Assembly (NCBI GenBank): GCA_021777995.1
Contig: JAJYCW010000008.1
Span: 1 to 63,114 of the forward strand
DNA: 63,114 nucleotides
Direction: 5' to 3'
Origin: a bacterium
Lineage (GTDB): Bacteria > Armatimonadota > Chthonomonadetes > Chthonomonadales > Chthonomonadaceae
The notes beneath the pieces were generated by a model. The model was not told the DNA's origin. It ran no database searches and saw nothing but the letters and a program-made list of their open reading frames with translations. The stretch's first letter is position 1. The number at the start of each line of letters is the position of its first letter. Of this stretch, positions 7,406 to 16,215 are shown piece after piece. Position numbers and translations under genes: made by a program.

Positions 7406-7866
7406 AACAATTCTGACGATTGGGATTTACGGGCTTGACAAGACAAATGTGGTGCGTTAGCATCCCGCATGCTTCTGATTGCCAGAAGCCACAACTGAAT
7501 CTATAATCGCCATAAAAGTGAAGCAAGCATTCACGGTTTCCTGCCCACCGTCTACGAGGTACCGCAGATAAGCACACCAGGCGGTTCTCTCTAAGTCCCG
7601 CGTTCTGTCTTGGCCAGGTTCGCTTTGTCACGGGTCTAGGAGCCTGAACCAAATGCTCGACTGCTTCACTTTATTTGCGTGTGATGTCGATTTACACACG
7701 TCAGCGCAAAACGACGCGCCCAAAGACATCGCTGAAAGAAAGTCCTCCTCCCCTTCCCCATGGTATCAATTCGTCCGTCGTATCCTCGAAGCTGCCGACC
7801 TTATTGACGACCGCAAGTCAGATGCGCTGCTGCTGCCTACCGCTGCGAGAACGGCGGACAGCAAGG
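7406..7866. other. Intergenic or decayed stretch
   Basis: About 460 bases between the QueC-like gene and the primase remnant. An open frame from 7653 contains WYQFVRRILEAADLIDDRK but has no ribosome binding site and no recognised domain; it may be debris. No terminator hairpin with a T tract is obvious after the operon. Confidence 0.4.
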
Positions 7867-8408
7867 ATGTTCATTGACGACTCGAAAATCCCATTTGACG
7901 TCAAGAACCTCAACCAATGGGTTGTTTGGAAGAGTAACAAGGTTCCGTACAATGCACGAAATGGTCAACCCGCAATGAGCACCGCCCCCACAACTTGGAG
8001 TACCTTTGACGAAGCCATGAAGGCGTCGGCTGCGTACGCAGGCATTGGCTTTTCTTTAATAAAGTAGACCGAATCGTCGGAATCGACCTCGATCACTGTC
8101 GGAATCCAGAAACGGGCGAAATTGTAACATGGGCTAAGACGATTGTCGATCCATTCCCAACCTATTGGGAGATCTCCCCGTCCGGCACCAGTCTCCATTC
8201 CTACGCGCTTGCACCGAAGCCAACGCGAGGCAGGCGCCCCACAGGAACCAAAGTAGAAATACATAGTAGTGGGCGCTACCGTCACTGGGGACCACCTTCA
8301 TCGTAATCCGCTCGAGATCGCGGACTGTTCGGAGGCGTTGGCAAAGTTGCTTGATGAGCTCGACCACAGAGGCAACGCTCAACAGCAGTCTGGACTTCCC
8401 CCGAAATA
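7867..8408 (+). pseudogene. Plasmid/phage-type primase-polymerase N-terminal fragment, frameshifted
   Basis: Reading starts at ATG 7867 (MFIDDSKIPFDVKNLNQWVVWK, then KVPYNARNGQPAMSTAPTTW, STFDEAM, YAGIGF). A single-base frameshift near 8051-8060 moves the frame to VDRIVGIDLDHCRNPETGEI and YWEISPSGTS. A second shift near 8273 follows SSGRY and leads to VTGDHLHRNPLEIADC, ending at a TAA at 8406. The order (QWVVW, K-P-N-NG-PA, GIDLDHC, SPSG, SGRY, VTGDHL) is that of the bifunctional primase/polymerase-like N-terminal domain found in plasmid, prophage and ICE primases. The helicase half is missing. The two frameshifts are seen by following the conserved motifs across frames. Confidence 0.8.
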
Positions 8409-8466
8409 ACAGATGAGGAGTTAAGAAAGTCATTCGTGTCGAATATATGCTCCAAAGGAGAATCCG

Positions 8467-8632
8467 ATGAACGAACGATGTGTCTTTACCGATGCCTTCA
8501 AACGTGATGCCGTGCGTCTGGCCCAGTAGAGGGGCAGTACCTCCGCGGTTGCCCGCAACCAGGACATTCACGAGAGCCAGCTCAGCCGCTGGAAGCGCAA
8601 ACTCAAAGAGCAGCCTCAAGGAGGAGAATGAA
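8467..8632 (+). pseudogene. IS3-family OrfA remnant
   Basis: Starting ATG 8467: MNERCVFTDAFKRDAVRLAQ, then a TAG at 8527-8529, then RGSTSAVARNQDIHESQLSRWKRKLKEQ. This is the classical HTH of the IS3/IS911-type OrfA (FTDEFKREAVRLA, SAVARDLGI, LSRWK). It has an in-frame stop, ends early and has no OrfB after it. An AAAGGAGAA ribosome site lies just upstream (8454-8462), so it was once a normal gene. It is unrelated in detail to the intact element at the window start. Confidence 0.8.
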
Positions 8633-8735
8633 ATAATAAAAACGGTGGTCTTCGGTGACCCTAAACAAGCCGCAGTTTAAGTGGTAATTAGAGGCAATGG
8701 CATTTTAAAGCAAGCCCAAGGAAGAACGTGCACTT

Positions 8736-9680
8736 ATGGCTATTAATAGCTCTACGAACGAATGGTGGCGCATGAAACTCGACATTTCTCCAGTTACGCG
8801 TGCAGAGGAGATTGCTCGAAGGCGGTGCAACACGATCATCAAGCTTGTACCAAGGAATGAAAACCCCGACGCGTCAGCGGTCAGCAATATGCAGGTCGAC
8901 TGGATTTCAGAATTTTGTGCAGGTGTTTTAGGTTGCCGCGCGCGTATTTTTGGTGTGCAACACGAACTGGAGGAGCTCCTCCACGCCCGTGGCGTACCTT
9001 TAGACTCCGCGGATTTGGAGTACCATCATGCAGCACTCTTTTTTGCGATGGACTCAGCACTGGAATGCCTTGCGTACGCCATGAACGCGATAGGATGGGC
9101 ATGCGCCGCGTCTGATTGCAAATGCTATAGCGCGTTGCACGACGAAAAGGCCCTCAGAAACATCAACTTATCCAACTTTAGGAAAACCAAGAACTGCAGT
9201 AATAGCAGCTGCCCGACCTTCGCCGCTATTCGGGCATGTTGGCAGTTGCCTGCAAACCAGAAGTGTATAGACCGCCTGACAGAACAGCATGACGTTACAA
9301 AACATCGCCGTGCTGCAATGTCAGGTCACGGCCAACAGCAGTCCTCATCCACCGAGGACGACGGCTCATTCATATCGGGCCTCACGGCAATGGCATACAA
9401 TCCGCCAGCCGATTACATATTACACACGAACATTAAAACCCTCCCGGTCGAAAAAGCGCAAGCGAGCGCACTCGGTAAACCGTCGGGCCGAACGCTTCAA
9501 GAACAACATTTGAACGGTGAGGTCTATTTCCTCAGCGAGCTTATGGCCGACTACAACGTTCTCATTGAGGAAACCGCACGGCGTTTTGAGAGCGACATTG
9601 AAAAGCTACTCGCTAATGCGGAACACTCGAAGTCGCAAACGGACCAGCCTGACGGCGCGGAAGCAAACGGCCTCAATTAA
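8736..9680 (+). CDS. Hypothetical protein, 314 residues
   Basis: I do not recognise this protein. It is soluble, with no signal peptide or membrane helix. Residues about 85-125 are helical and Cys/Ala-rich (ALFFAMDSALECLAYAMNAIGWACAAS), and DVTKHRRAAMSGH at about 185-197 carries an Arg/His cluster reminiscent of, but not proof of, HEPN-like proteins. The C-terminal 70 residues are polar and probably a coiled coil (LIEETARRFESDIEKLLANAEHSK). The start could be ATG 8736 or ATG 8772 (MKLDIS). It lies among transposon and primase remnants and may be accessory cargo. Confidence 0.6.
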   Translation: MAINSSTNEWWRMKLDISPVTRAEEIARRRCNTIIKLVPRNENPDASAVSNMQVDWISEFCAGVLGCRARIFGVQHELEELLHARGVPLDSADLEYHHAALFFAMDSALECLAYAMNAIGWACAASDCKCYSALHDEKALRNINLSNFRKTKNCSNSSCPTFAAIRACWQLPANQKCIDRLTEQHDVTKHRRAAMSGHGQQQSSSTEDDGSFISGLTAMAYNPPADYILHTNIKTLPVEKAQASALGKPSGRTLQEQHLNGEVYFLSELMADYNVLIEETARRFESDIEKLLANAEHSKSQTDQPDGAEANGLN

Positions 9681-9798
9681 GCCGGTAGCTTAGCCGATAA
9701 TATTTACCAGGTAATTACCGGTGGAAGTTACGCAGGTGATTTGGTGGCAAAACACTGAATATAGTGTGTGACAAACACCGGTAAATTGGCATAGATTG

Positions 9799-9821
9799 AG
9801 CCCGTTGAACCACCGGGCTTT
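9799..9821 (+). terminator. Possible terminator after the 314-residue gene
   Basis: AGCCCG (9799-9804) pairs with CGGGCT (9814-9819), loop of 9 bases, followed by TT. Short stem and short T run, so weak. Confidence 0.3.
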
Positions 9822-9848
9822 GCACCGCTTCTGTTTGCAAGCGGATTA

Positions 9849-10446
9849 TTGGCAGTTACCTGCAGCCTGATGCTCTTGCTAAACCCTACATTAGCAACTA
9901 TGCCAACAGATGCTGTTATTTTGCAAATTTGCACGCACAATCGCCGTGTTGCACAATGGGGCCGTAAGCCGATTCCCAACAACGAAGACGCCTTCGCATG
10001 GATTGAACAGAACATGCCGCGCTTGCGGATTTCACATGCAGCCTACACCGCGGCGCTATCGACGGCCGCCATTCACTCCGCGACAGGCAGAGCACCACGC
10101 GCACGTTAAAACCCGCGAGACCCTGTGGGTATTTGCACAGCGATACCACACCACACTTCGCGCAGTAGAGCGTTTGAATCATATTCACTACTCTAACGCC
10201 CTACCCAGCCAGTTACTCCTTGCCATCCCGCAGTCACCACGGGGCCTGTGGGCTCACGATTCCCAGCAACAGTTAGCCGTTGTAACTGCAGACCGCGTAA
10301 GGGTGCGTATAGGCCCAAACGAATACTTCCGCCGCCGTGATCTTGTTGACCCGGGCACGCATCCCCTGGCACTGGCATACAGCCGCAACGTCTGGTCCTC
10401 GTTGCTAGTCTTACCACACTACTATAACGTAGCCTGCCGGGCGTAA
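9849..10446 (+). pseudogene. LysM/SH3b-like secreted protein, probably frameshifted
   Basis: The first frame, from TTG 9849, encodes a signal-peptide-like start (AVTCSLMLLLNPTLATMP) and about 85 residues ending at 10109. A second frame, open from 9910 to 10446, carries from about 10110 a LysM-like repeat (TRETLWVFAQRYHTTLRAVERLNHI, then ALPSQLLLAIPQ) and an SH3b-like stretch (VTADRVRVRIGPNEYFRRRDLV, GTHPLALAY). Each frame holds half of a plausible exported wall-binding protein, so one frameshift around 10060-10110 probably broke the gene. Alternatively the second frame is a shorter separate gene, but it has no good start. It is followed at 200 bases by a glycosyltransferase. Confidence 0.5.
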
Positions 10447-10646
10447 GCACATCGGCAGTTTTACCGGTTTTTCTTAAGAACGTTACGAATTCCGCGTGCA
10501 TGGTCCAATAATCAGTAGCAGGTCGATGGTATAGCAGAAGGCGCACTACCAGAACGCAACTAAATCCGCACGTGGAACATGTCGTCATGCCGCGACCAGC
10601 GTTGAACCTTCTGGCGGCTCTATTCTAAGAAACTGACGGCATACTA

Positions 10647-11879
10647 TTGCGAATAGCATTCTTAACGGAACAACTAATAAGCAACGAGGAAGAGCTGCAG
10701 CGCTCCTTTTCTGGCATTACCTACGGAATGATTAGCGAGCTGTCTAGGCGTGGGCACGAAGTGCAGGTAATTGCTGCCATAAACCCTGGCGTCCGCGGTG
10801 TCGTTGCACGTGCCGCACTCTCGGCGGTGGGTCGCACGGTCTATCGCGGTCAGAACATGAAGACGGTCTACCACCCGCTTGTCTTAGATGGATATGCAGC
10901 ATGTGCACAGCGCAGGCTGAGGGGCCACGAATTTGACCTGCTCTTTACCCACAGCACGCTCATAGCCGCCCGCCTGCGCACGAGCACACCCATCGTAATC
11001 TGGCGCGGCGCGCACTATGCAGCGTTAAAGCCCGGCTACCGGGGATATCAAAACCTGCCGCGTATCGTGGATACATGGGCTAACCACCAGGAGGTGGAGG
11101 CAATGTCGCGCGCGGCAATGAACATCTTCGCCGCTAAGTCGGCATGCAACGGCGCTCACGCCATCTACGGCATCCCCCACAACAAGCTCAAGGTGATTCC
11201 TTATGGTGCCAACCTGCATCCTGCGCCGAACTCTGCTGCGGTAGTGTGTAACATAGCCGGCAAACCCACCAACGGCAGGCTGAATTTTCTCTTCTTAGGC
11301 GTAGATTGGTATCGCCAGGGTGGCGACAGGGTAATAACCGCGCTTAACCGGCTGGCAGCTTCAGGAAGACAGGTTCACCTCGACATTGTGGGCATATCGC
11401 AAGCCCCAACAGAAATGGCTGCGGGATTTTCTATTCAGGTCCATGGGTACCTGGACAAGGCGATACCGGAGCAGTTCAGGTTGATGAACGAGATTCTGAA
11501 GCGGACGCATTTTCTAGTTCACCCTGCCAGAGGCGAGGCATTCGGTGTTGTGCTTTGCGAGGCCTTTGCATGCGGGATACCTGTGGCCGTAACGCCGGTA
11601 GATGGGTTGCCCACCATTGTGGACGACGGCATCAACGGTGTGGTGATAGACGAGCCGTTTGATGCTGACCAGTTTACCACGCGCATGTTGAGGATATTTG
11701 ACACCGCTGGTGCCTATGAAACGATGGCGGAGAACGCCTTGAGGAAGTATGAACGTCGCCTAAACTGGCAAACGGCCATAGAGGAGTTCCTGGCTATAGT
11801 GGAGCCCCTTACGACGACGAACCAGTTAAGTAAAACGGGTGAAACAGAAACCAGGCTAAGGGTACCGTCCGGGAAGTAA
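10647..11879 (+). CDS. GT4-type glycosyltransferase
   Basis: A 410-residue group 1 glycosyltransferase with GT-B fold. The N-terminal half (MRIAFLTEQL, GHEVQVIAAI) is the acceptor-binding Rossmann-like domain. The C-terminal half carries LNFLFLGVDWYRQGGDRVI, HPARGEAFGVVLCEAFACGIPVAVT with the E-X7-E motif, and a GINGVVID sugar-nucleotide site. The likely role is sugar transfer in surface polysaccharide or glycolipid synthesis; substrate unknown. Start is TTG 10647 by homology with the pseudogene at 3626, without a strong ribosome binding site. The last 25 residues are a polar tail. It is the intact relative of the decayed copy at 3626-4062. Confidence 0.85.
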   Translation: MRIAFLTEQLISNEEELQRSFSGITYGMISELSRRGHEVQVIAAINPGVRGVVARAALSAVGRTVYRGQNMKTVYHPLVLDGYAACAQRRLRGHEFDLLFTHSTLIAARLRTSTPIVIWRGAHYAALKPGYRGYQNLPRIVDTWANHQEVEAMSRAAMNIFAAKSACNGAHAIYGIPHNKLKVIPYGANLHPAPNSAAVVCNIAGKPTNGRLNFLFLGVDWYRQGGDRVITALNRLAASGRQVHLDIVGISQAPTEMAAGFSIQVHGYLDKAIPEQFRLMNEILKRTHFLVHPARGEAFGVVLCEAFACGIPVAVTPVDGLPTIVDDGINGVVIDEPFDADQFTTRMLRIFDTAGAYETMAENALRKYERRLNWQTAIEEFLAIVEPLTTTNQLSKTGETETRLRVPSGK

Positions 11880-11903
11880 CCCGTACCGGTACCCCACTAC
11901 GCC

Positions 11904-14852
11904 TCACTTACTGGTTGAGGGTGTCGCCGGACCGCCAGCATTAGGTGCCGCCTTAGTACCCGGCTTCCCGGTCGTTGGCTGCGCCAGGTCTGGTCTGCCC
12001 TTCGACAGTTCGGGTGCCATATGCACGATAGTAGCAGCCTCTTTGCGCGTCATCTCAGCCGCCTCGCTGTTAGACGAAATCACATGAGGCGTCATGAATA
12101 TGACAAGCTCAGTGCGGTTATTGACATGCTCGCGAGAGCGGAAGAACTGACCTACCAAGGGAATGTCAGAGAGTATGGGGATCTTGTTAATCGTGACGCT
12201 GGAGTTGCTCTGAATAAGTCCCCCTACTGCCACTGTTCGGCCGTCCTGAATTGAGACCTCCGTATCTGCAGTGCGTTCATTCACAATGGGTACCTGGGTG
12301 GCCACGGTACCGCTGCCTAGCGTTTCATACTGCAGCAGATCACTGGCTATGGCATACAGATCGATGGTCACCAAACCGTCACGCGTGATACGTGGAGTAA
12401 CATCAAGCTGATAGCCAACCTGCGCGTACTGCACCTGCGGCGGTATGATAGTGCCAAAACTAGAGATTGGCTGACTACCATAGTACGGTATCTGCGTTGC
12501 AATGGTTATACGCGCCTCCTGATCATTCGAGGTAAAGATCTTGGGCGTCGCAATCACTTTCACGCGGCTGTCGTTTTCCAGAGCCTGCATAAGGCCGGCA
12601 TAGTTAGCGCCATTAAGTGCGAACTGCGCACCTGTCGCTGTAGGATCCAGCGCGGTACCACTTGAACCCGTATTAAACCCGGGCTGCGTTAGGTTGATCT
12701 GCGCGTTACCGGTGTTTGTATGGCCGAACAGGTTCTGGAACAGACCGGAGAGTGAAAAGCCCAGCTTCTGATCCTTGCTGAGGGTCACCTCGGCGATGAT
12801 GACATTAACCTCCACCTGCCGCGGGACAACGTCCAGTTCCTCTACCAGTTTCTTAACAGCGTCATAGTTGTCCGGTGTGGTGGTGACAATGATACTGTCG
12901 CCAGTTGGCGACGGGGTAACATAGACATTGTTTTGCAATTGAAGAAGGTTGGAGTAAATGCCGTTACGTCCTAGTCCGTACTGCGGACCCGAGTTTTGCC
13001 CCAGAGAACGATTGTTACCGCCAAACCCAAAGCGGAAAAACTGGCGGGTAGGGTCATTCGCGTTGGCGGATCCGCCAGACCCAGGCACCTGGGTAGGCAC
13101 AAAGCCTTGCGGTGTCATCACGCCCGGTACATCAGTAGACAGAGTGTTGCCCGGGGCATTTGGCGGCGCCGGTGGCTCCGTAGCTCTCCCTGTAAGTGAA
13201 TTCGAACCAAGCGAGCGGTTGATTTTGGGTGGTATGAGCCCGTTGTTGCCAAAGGTGCTGCCATTATTCACGAAGGTATTCCCAAAGCCCAGGTTCTGCT
13301 GCTGCTGCGTGTCAAACGCCTGGCTCAGTGCGTAGGCGACATCCGATGCCTGCGCGTTCTTCAGCGGGAACACAAAGGTCGTCGCCTCGCTTGGCACCTG
13401 CCTGTCGAGCGAATCGATCAAACGAGTAATGGTGCGAAGCCGGTCTGGCGTAGCCGTGATGAGGACAGAGTTGGTGCGCGGATCTGCAACCACCTTGCCG
13501 AAGGGGTCGCTGCTCGTGACCGTCTGCTGGTTCTGGTTGTTGTTCTGGTTACCAAAGAACGCAAACCGCCCAAATACTCGCTGCTGGAAGTTGGCGTTGT
13601 TACCAGCTGCACCATATCCCGACTCGTTCGAGAGTACTGTATTGACGAGATTTGCTACATCCTGTGCATTCGCATAGATAATCTTGCGCACTGTAGTCGT
13701 TAAGGGGTTGTTGTCCTGATCGTCCAGTCGGCCAATGATATCCTGGGCAACCCGCTGCTGGTTATCCGGCGAGGCCACCACCAGTACCGAGTTGGTACGC
13801 GGATCGGCAGCCGCAAAAACAGCGGGCTTCGCATTTGCTGCCGCGGGTGGCTGGCCCGGTGGAAAACCAGGGCGCCCAGGCTTCGGTCCTGCGGGCGCCC
13901 CTGTTGAGCTCAACTGCTTATAGACGTTGTTGATGATCTCAGCAATATCACTTGCCTGGGCGCGTCGAAGCGGATATACACGCAGTTCTGTTCTATCCGA
14001 CGCTTTGTCCAGGGCATGTGCCAGCGCAATAAACCGCTGAACATTGCTCGCAGTATCTGTAAGGATGAGGGCGTTCGTCTGAGCACTTGCAACCAGGCTT
14101 GCGCCCGTATTGGTAAGCGGCTTAAGCTCCTTGGCGAGCGTCTCGGCGTCTACGTTCTCGAGCGGTATTACCTGCGTCATAACCTGATCACGCGGATCTA
14201 CTGGCGTTGGCCCATTAGCGTTGACTCCCGGGTTCAGTAGTGAAGAATTCTGGCTTGCAACACTGAACGGTACGACGCTGATGACGTGGTTTTTATCGAT
14301 TGCGGTAAACCCTCGAGCAGCAAGCACCTGCTGGAGGATCATGAACGCCTGATCTAGTGAAACCGGTGTCGGATTGATGATAGTAACGTTACCCGACAGG
14401 CTAGGATCGGCAACGACAGTCTCATTTGCCATCTTGGCGTAGAGGCTCAACACATCAATGATGTTGCTGCCATGAAATTCAAACGAGAACTTGCTGCCCT
14501 GTGCCTCCATACCTCCAGGCATCCCCCCTCCACCGGGAAAGCCGCGGAACCCCCCGTGAGGAAAGCCCTTGAAGCCTCCGGGCGGCATTCCTCGGAACCC
14601 GCCGGGCGGCATCCCTTTGAACCCGCCTGGAGGAAACCCCCTAAAGCCTGCTCCTCGCCTTTTGGGTACGACGGTAAGGCTAGACTTTGCCGTATGCTTC
14701 GGCTTGGCAGCTTTCTTCTTTGCTGCCGGCGGTGCTGCAAGCGCAGCAGTGCCAAGCAGTACGGCTAGACATAACGGTGGTACGGCGCGAGTATACCGCT
14801 GCCGGCTGGCATTTATTCTTTCGTTGTGGTTGAGTGGTTCAGCAGGCGTCAT
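11904..14852 (-). CDS. gspD: Type II secretion secretin GspD
   Basis: A 982-residue outer-membrane secretin. A signal peptide lies at about residues 20-40 (PPLCLAVLLGTAALAA). Residues 67-114 are a Gly/Phe/Pro repeat (units such as GFKGMPPG), unusual for GspD. The N0 domain follows (about 120-195), then several N1-like secretin_N repeats (about 228-300, 300-385, 390-490 and later) separated by Gly/Asn/Gln-rich linkers. The C-terminal secretin beta-barrel domain has VNVIIAEVTL, VKVIATPKIFTSND, GRTVAVGGLI and IPLVGQFF. A Pro/Gly-rich tail ends it. The start is firm (GAGGAGA, 8 bases before ATG). Last gene of the gspE-to-gspD operon; forms the outer-membrane channel. Confidence 0.95.
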   Translation of the reverse strand: MTPAEPLNHNERINASRQRYTRAVPPLCLAVLLGTAALAAPPAAKKKAAKPKHTAKSSLTVVPKRRGAGFRGFPPGGFKGMPPGGFRGMPPGGFKGFPHGGFRGFPGGGGMPGGMEAQGSKFSFEFHGSNIIDVLSLYAKMANETVVADPSLSGNVTIINPTPVSLDQAFMILQQVLAARGFTAIDKNHVISVVPFSVASQNSSLLNPGVNANGPTPVDPRDQVMTQVIPLENVDAETLAKELKPLTNTGASLVASAQTNALILTDTASNVQRFIALAHALDKASDRTELRVYPLRRAQASDIAEIINNVYKQLSSTGAPAGPKPGRPGFPPGQPPAAANAKPAVFAAADPRTNSVLVVASPDNQQRVAQDIIGRLDDQDNNPLTTTVRKIIYANAQDVANLVNTVLSNESGYGAAGNNANFQQRVFGRFAFFGNQNNNQNQQTVTSSDPFGKVVADPRTNSVLITATPDRLRTITRLIDSLDRQVPSEATTFVFPLKNAQASDVAYALSQAFDTQQQQNLGFGNTFVNNGSTFGNNGLIPPKINRSLGSNSLTGRATEPPAPPNAPGNTLSTDVPGVMTPQGFVPTQVPGSGGSANANDPTRQFFRFGFGGNNRSLGQNSGPQYGLGRNGIYSNLLQLQNNVYVTPSPTGDSIIVTTTPDNYDAVKKLVEELDVVPRQVEVNVIIAEVTLSKDQKLGFSLSGLFQNLFGHTNTGNAQINLTQPGFNTGSSGTALDPTATGAQFALNGANYAGLMQALENDSRVKVIATPKIFTSNDQEARITIATQIPYYGSQPISSFGTIIPPQVQYAQVGYQLDVTPRITRDGLVTIDLYAIASDLLQYETLGSGTVATQVPIVNERTADTEVSIQDGRTVAVGGLIQSNSSVTINKIPILSDIPLVGQFFRSREHVNNRTELVIFMTPHVISSNSEAAEMTRKEAATIVHMAPELSKGRPDLAQPTTGKPGTKAAPNAGGPATPSTSK

Positions 14853-14909
14853 TGTATCTCTCCTCGGTTGGCAGCGGAATCATTATTGCTAAGATGCGAT
14901 CTCGTACGC

Positions 14910-15665
14910 TCATTGGCCACGCCTTGCCTGTCGACGCATACGGGCCCACATCTTGCGCATCTGCGGCGTAATCTTGAAGCCAGCGGGCGGCGTGAAGGCC
15001 TGGACTGAAGGTACGGGCGCGGCGGCAGCAGTGGGCGCGGGTGTGCCAGGTTTTGGTGGCGCTGGTGCTGCCGGTGCTGGTGCATTTGCATTCAGCGGTA
15101 CGGGATTGATTGTGTCAGCTCGCTGAAGAGTGTGGTTCTCGCCGTTCAGGTTGACCTTAACCTCTGTTTGCGATACACTCTCCACTTTGCCGCCCATGAA
15201 ATAGGAGCCAGCGCTCACCCATTGGCCGGGTTGCCCATTTGCTGGTTCTACCAAGGCCTGTACCTTGCCGTTTACCGAAACGGTACCCGTATAGCTCCAG
15301 CCTGCTAGCGGGTCGATCGGCATGGGGCGAACCACCGCAGCCTGCACGGTAGGCGGTGCTGGTGGAATCGGCGGTGCGAATAGGTTTGCCCTCACGGCCG
15401 ACGTGTAGTACGCGATCGATTTACTACCCTTGCTGCCTGCTTTTGCTTTATGAGTTGCCTTGGCTGCCTTATGCGTTGGTACCGGATGTGTCGGTGATGT
15501 ACCCTGCGAACGGGCAAGCACCACCAGGCTAATACCCAGCGCAGCCAGCACGCCAATAACTGCCCACGTTCTTACGGGCCTTAGCGATACAGACTTGTGC
15601 TCTACAGGATACGCTGCACCAAAGAGCGGCCCCGATGGGACGTTATGACCCAGTTTGCGTGCCAT
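14910..15665 (-). CDS. GspC/PilP-like inner-membrane protein
   Basis: About 251 residues from ATG 15665 (MARKLGHNV), preceded by AAGGGAG at a suitable distance. An upstream in-frame start at 15749 would lie deep in the previous gene. One membrane helix at about residues 34-53 (VIGVLAALGISLVVLA). A Pro/Ala-rich linker leads to a small beta domain (WSYTGTVSVNGKVQALVEPANG and VESVSQTEVKVNLNGENHTL), the homology region of GspC or PilP that contacts the secretin periplasmic N0 domain. It overlaps the upstream PilO/GspM gene by 23 bases and precedes gspD by 57, which fits this coupling role. GspC versus PilP cannot be separated here. Confidence 0.8.
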   Translation of the reverse strand: MARKLGHNVPSGPLFGAAYPVEHKSVSLRPVRTWAVIGVLAALGISLVVLARSQGTSPTHPVPTHKAAKATHKAKAGSKGSKSIAYYTSAVRANLFAPPIPPAPPTVQAAVVRPMPIDPLAGWSYTGTVSVNGKVQALVEPANGQPGQWVSAGSYFMGGKVESVSQTEVKVNLNGENHTLQRADTINPVPLNANAPAPAAPAPPKPGTPAPTAAAAPVPSVQAFTPPAGFKITPQMRKMWARMRRQARRGQ

Positions 15666-16215
15666 TTTCGTTATCTCCCTTTTTAGGTACATCTGTGGTA
15701 AATGTGCTAATTCGTGCCGAAATATTGATGGTGGCAAAGTGGGTATCACCGGAATGGACGTCCAGGTGATCCACCACCAGTTTGCCTTTGGGGTTCTCTA
15801 CTCTATAAAGAAACCCAATTACATTGGGATGAAACGGTGCCTTAAAATCGACTTGCACGGGTACCCGAAGCACCGCGCCGTTTTCAGCAAGCTGCGACCG
15901 CAGGGGTCGGATGGAGTCGAGATGTACACCGGACTGTTTCGCAATTGTCATTAACCTGGTCACCATGGCGGGTTGAATCGCTCCCGGACTCTCACTGGTG
16001 GTCCATCGCGCAATGTCTGCCTGCATCGCGTCGTCCTGTTTACCAAGCGCGATGTACTGCACCTTTCCATCCTCATACTTTTTGCGTGCATCGGCGGTGG
16101 AAAGAAGCGCCGCGCCTGAGGAGGACGAGCTTCCTCCGCTAAACGTCATATACCCTGCCACCAGCAACACGAGCACCATAACAGCTACTAGCACCTTCTC
16201 GCGGGTTGTCTTCAT
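15643..16215 (-). CDS. PilO/GspM-like assembly protein
   Basis: A 190-residue bitopic inner-membrane protein: a short cytoplasmic start, one helix at about residues 8-26 (VLVAVMVLVLLVAGYMTF), a coiled region and a C-terminal ferredoxin-like domain (LMTIAKQSGVHLDSIRP, then FLYRVENPKGKLVVDHLDV). This layout is that of PilO or GspM, which pairs with the PilN/GspL part encoded just upstream. Start and the preceding stop overlap as TAATG. Ser-rich linker after the helix. Confidence 0.8.
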   Translation of the reverse strand: MKTTREKVLVAVMVLVLLVAGYMTFSGGSSSSSGAALLSTADARKKYEDGKVQYIALGKQDDAMQADIARWTTSESPGAIQPAMVTRLMTIAKQSGVHLDSIRPLRSQLAENGAVLRVPVQVDFKAPFHPNVIGFLYRVENPKGKLVVDHLDVHSGDTHFATINISARISTFTTDVPKKGDNENGTQTGS

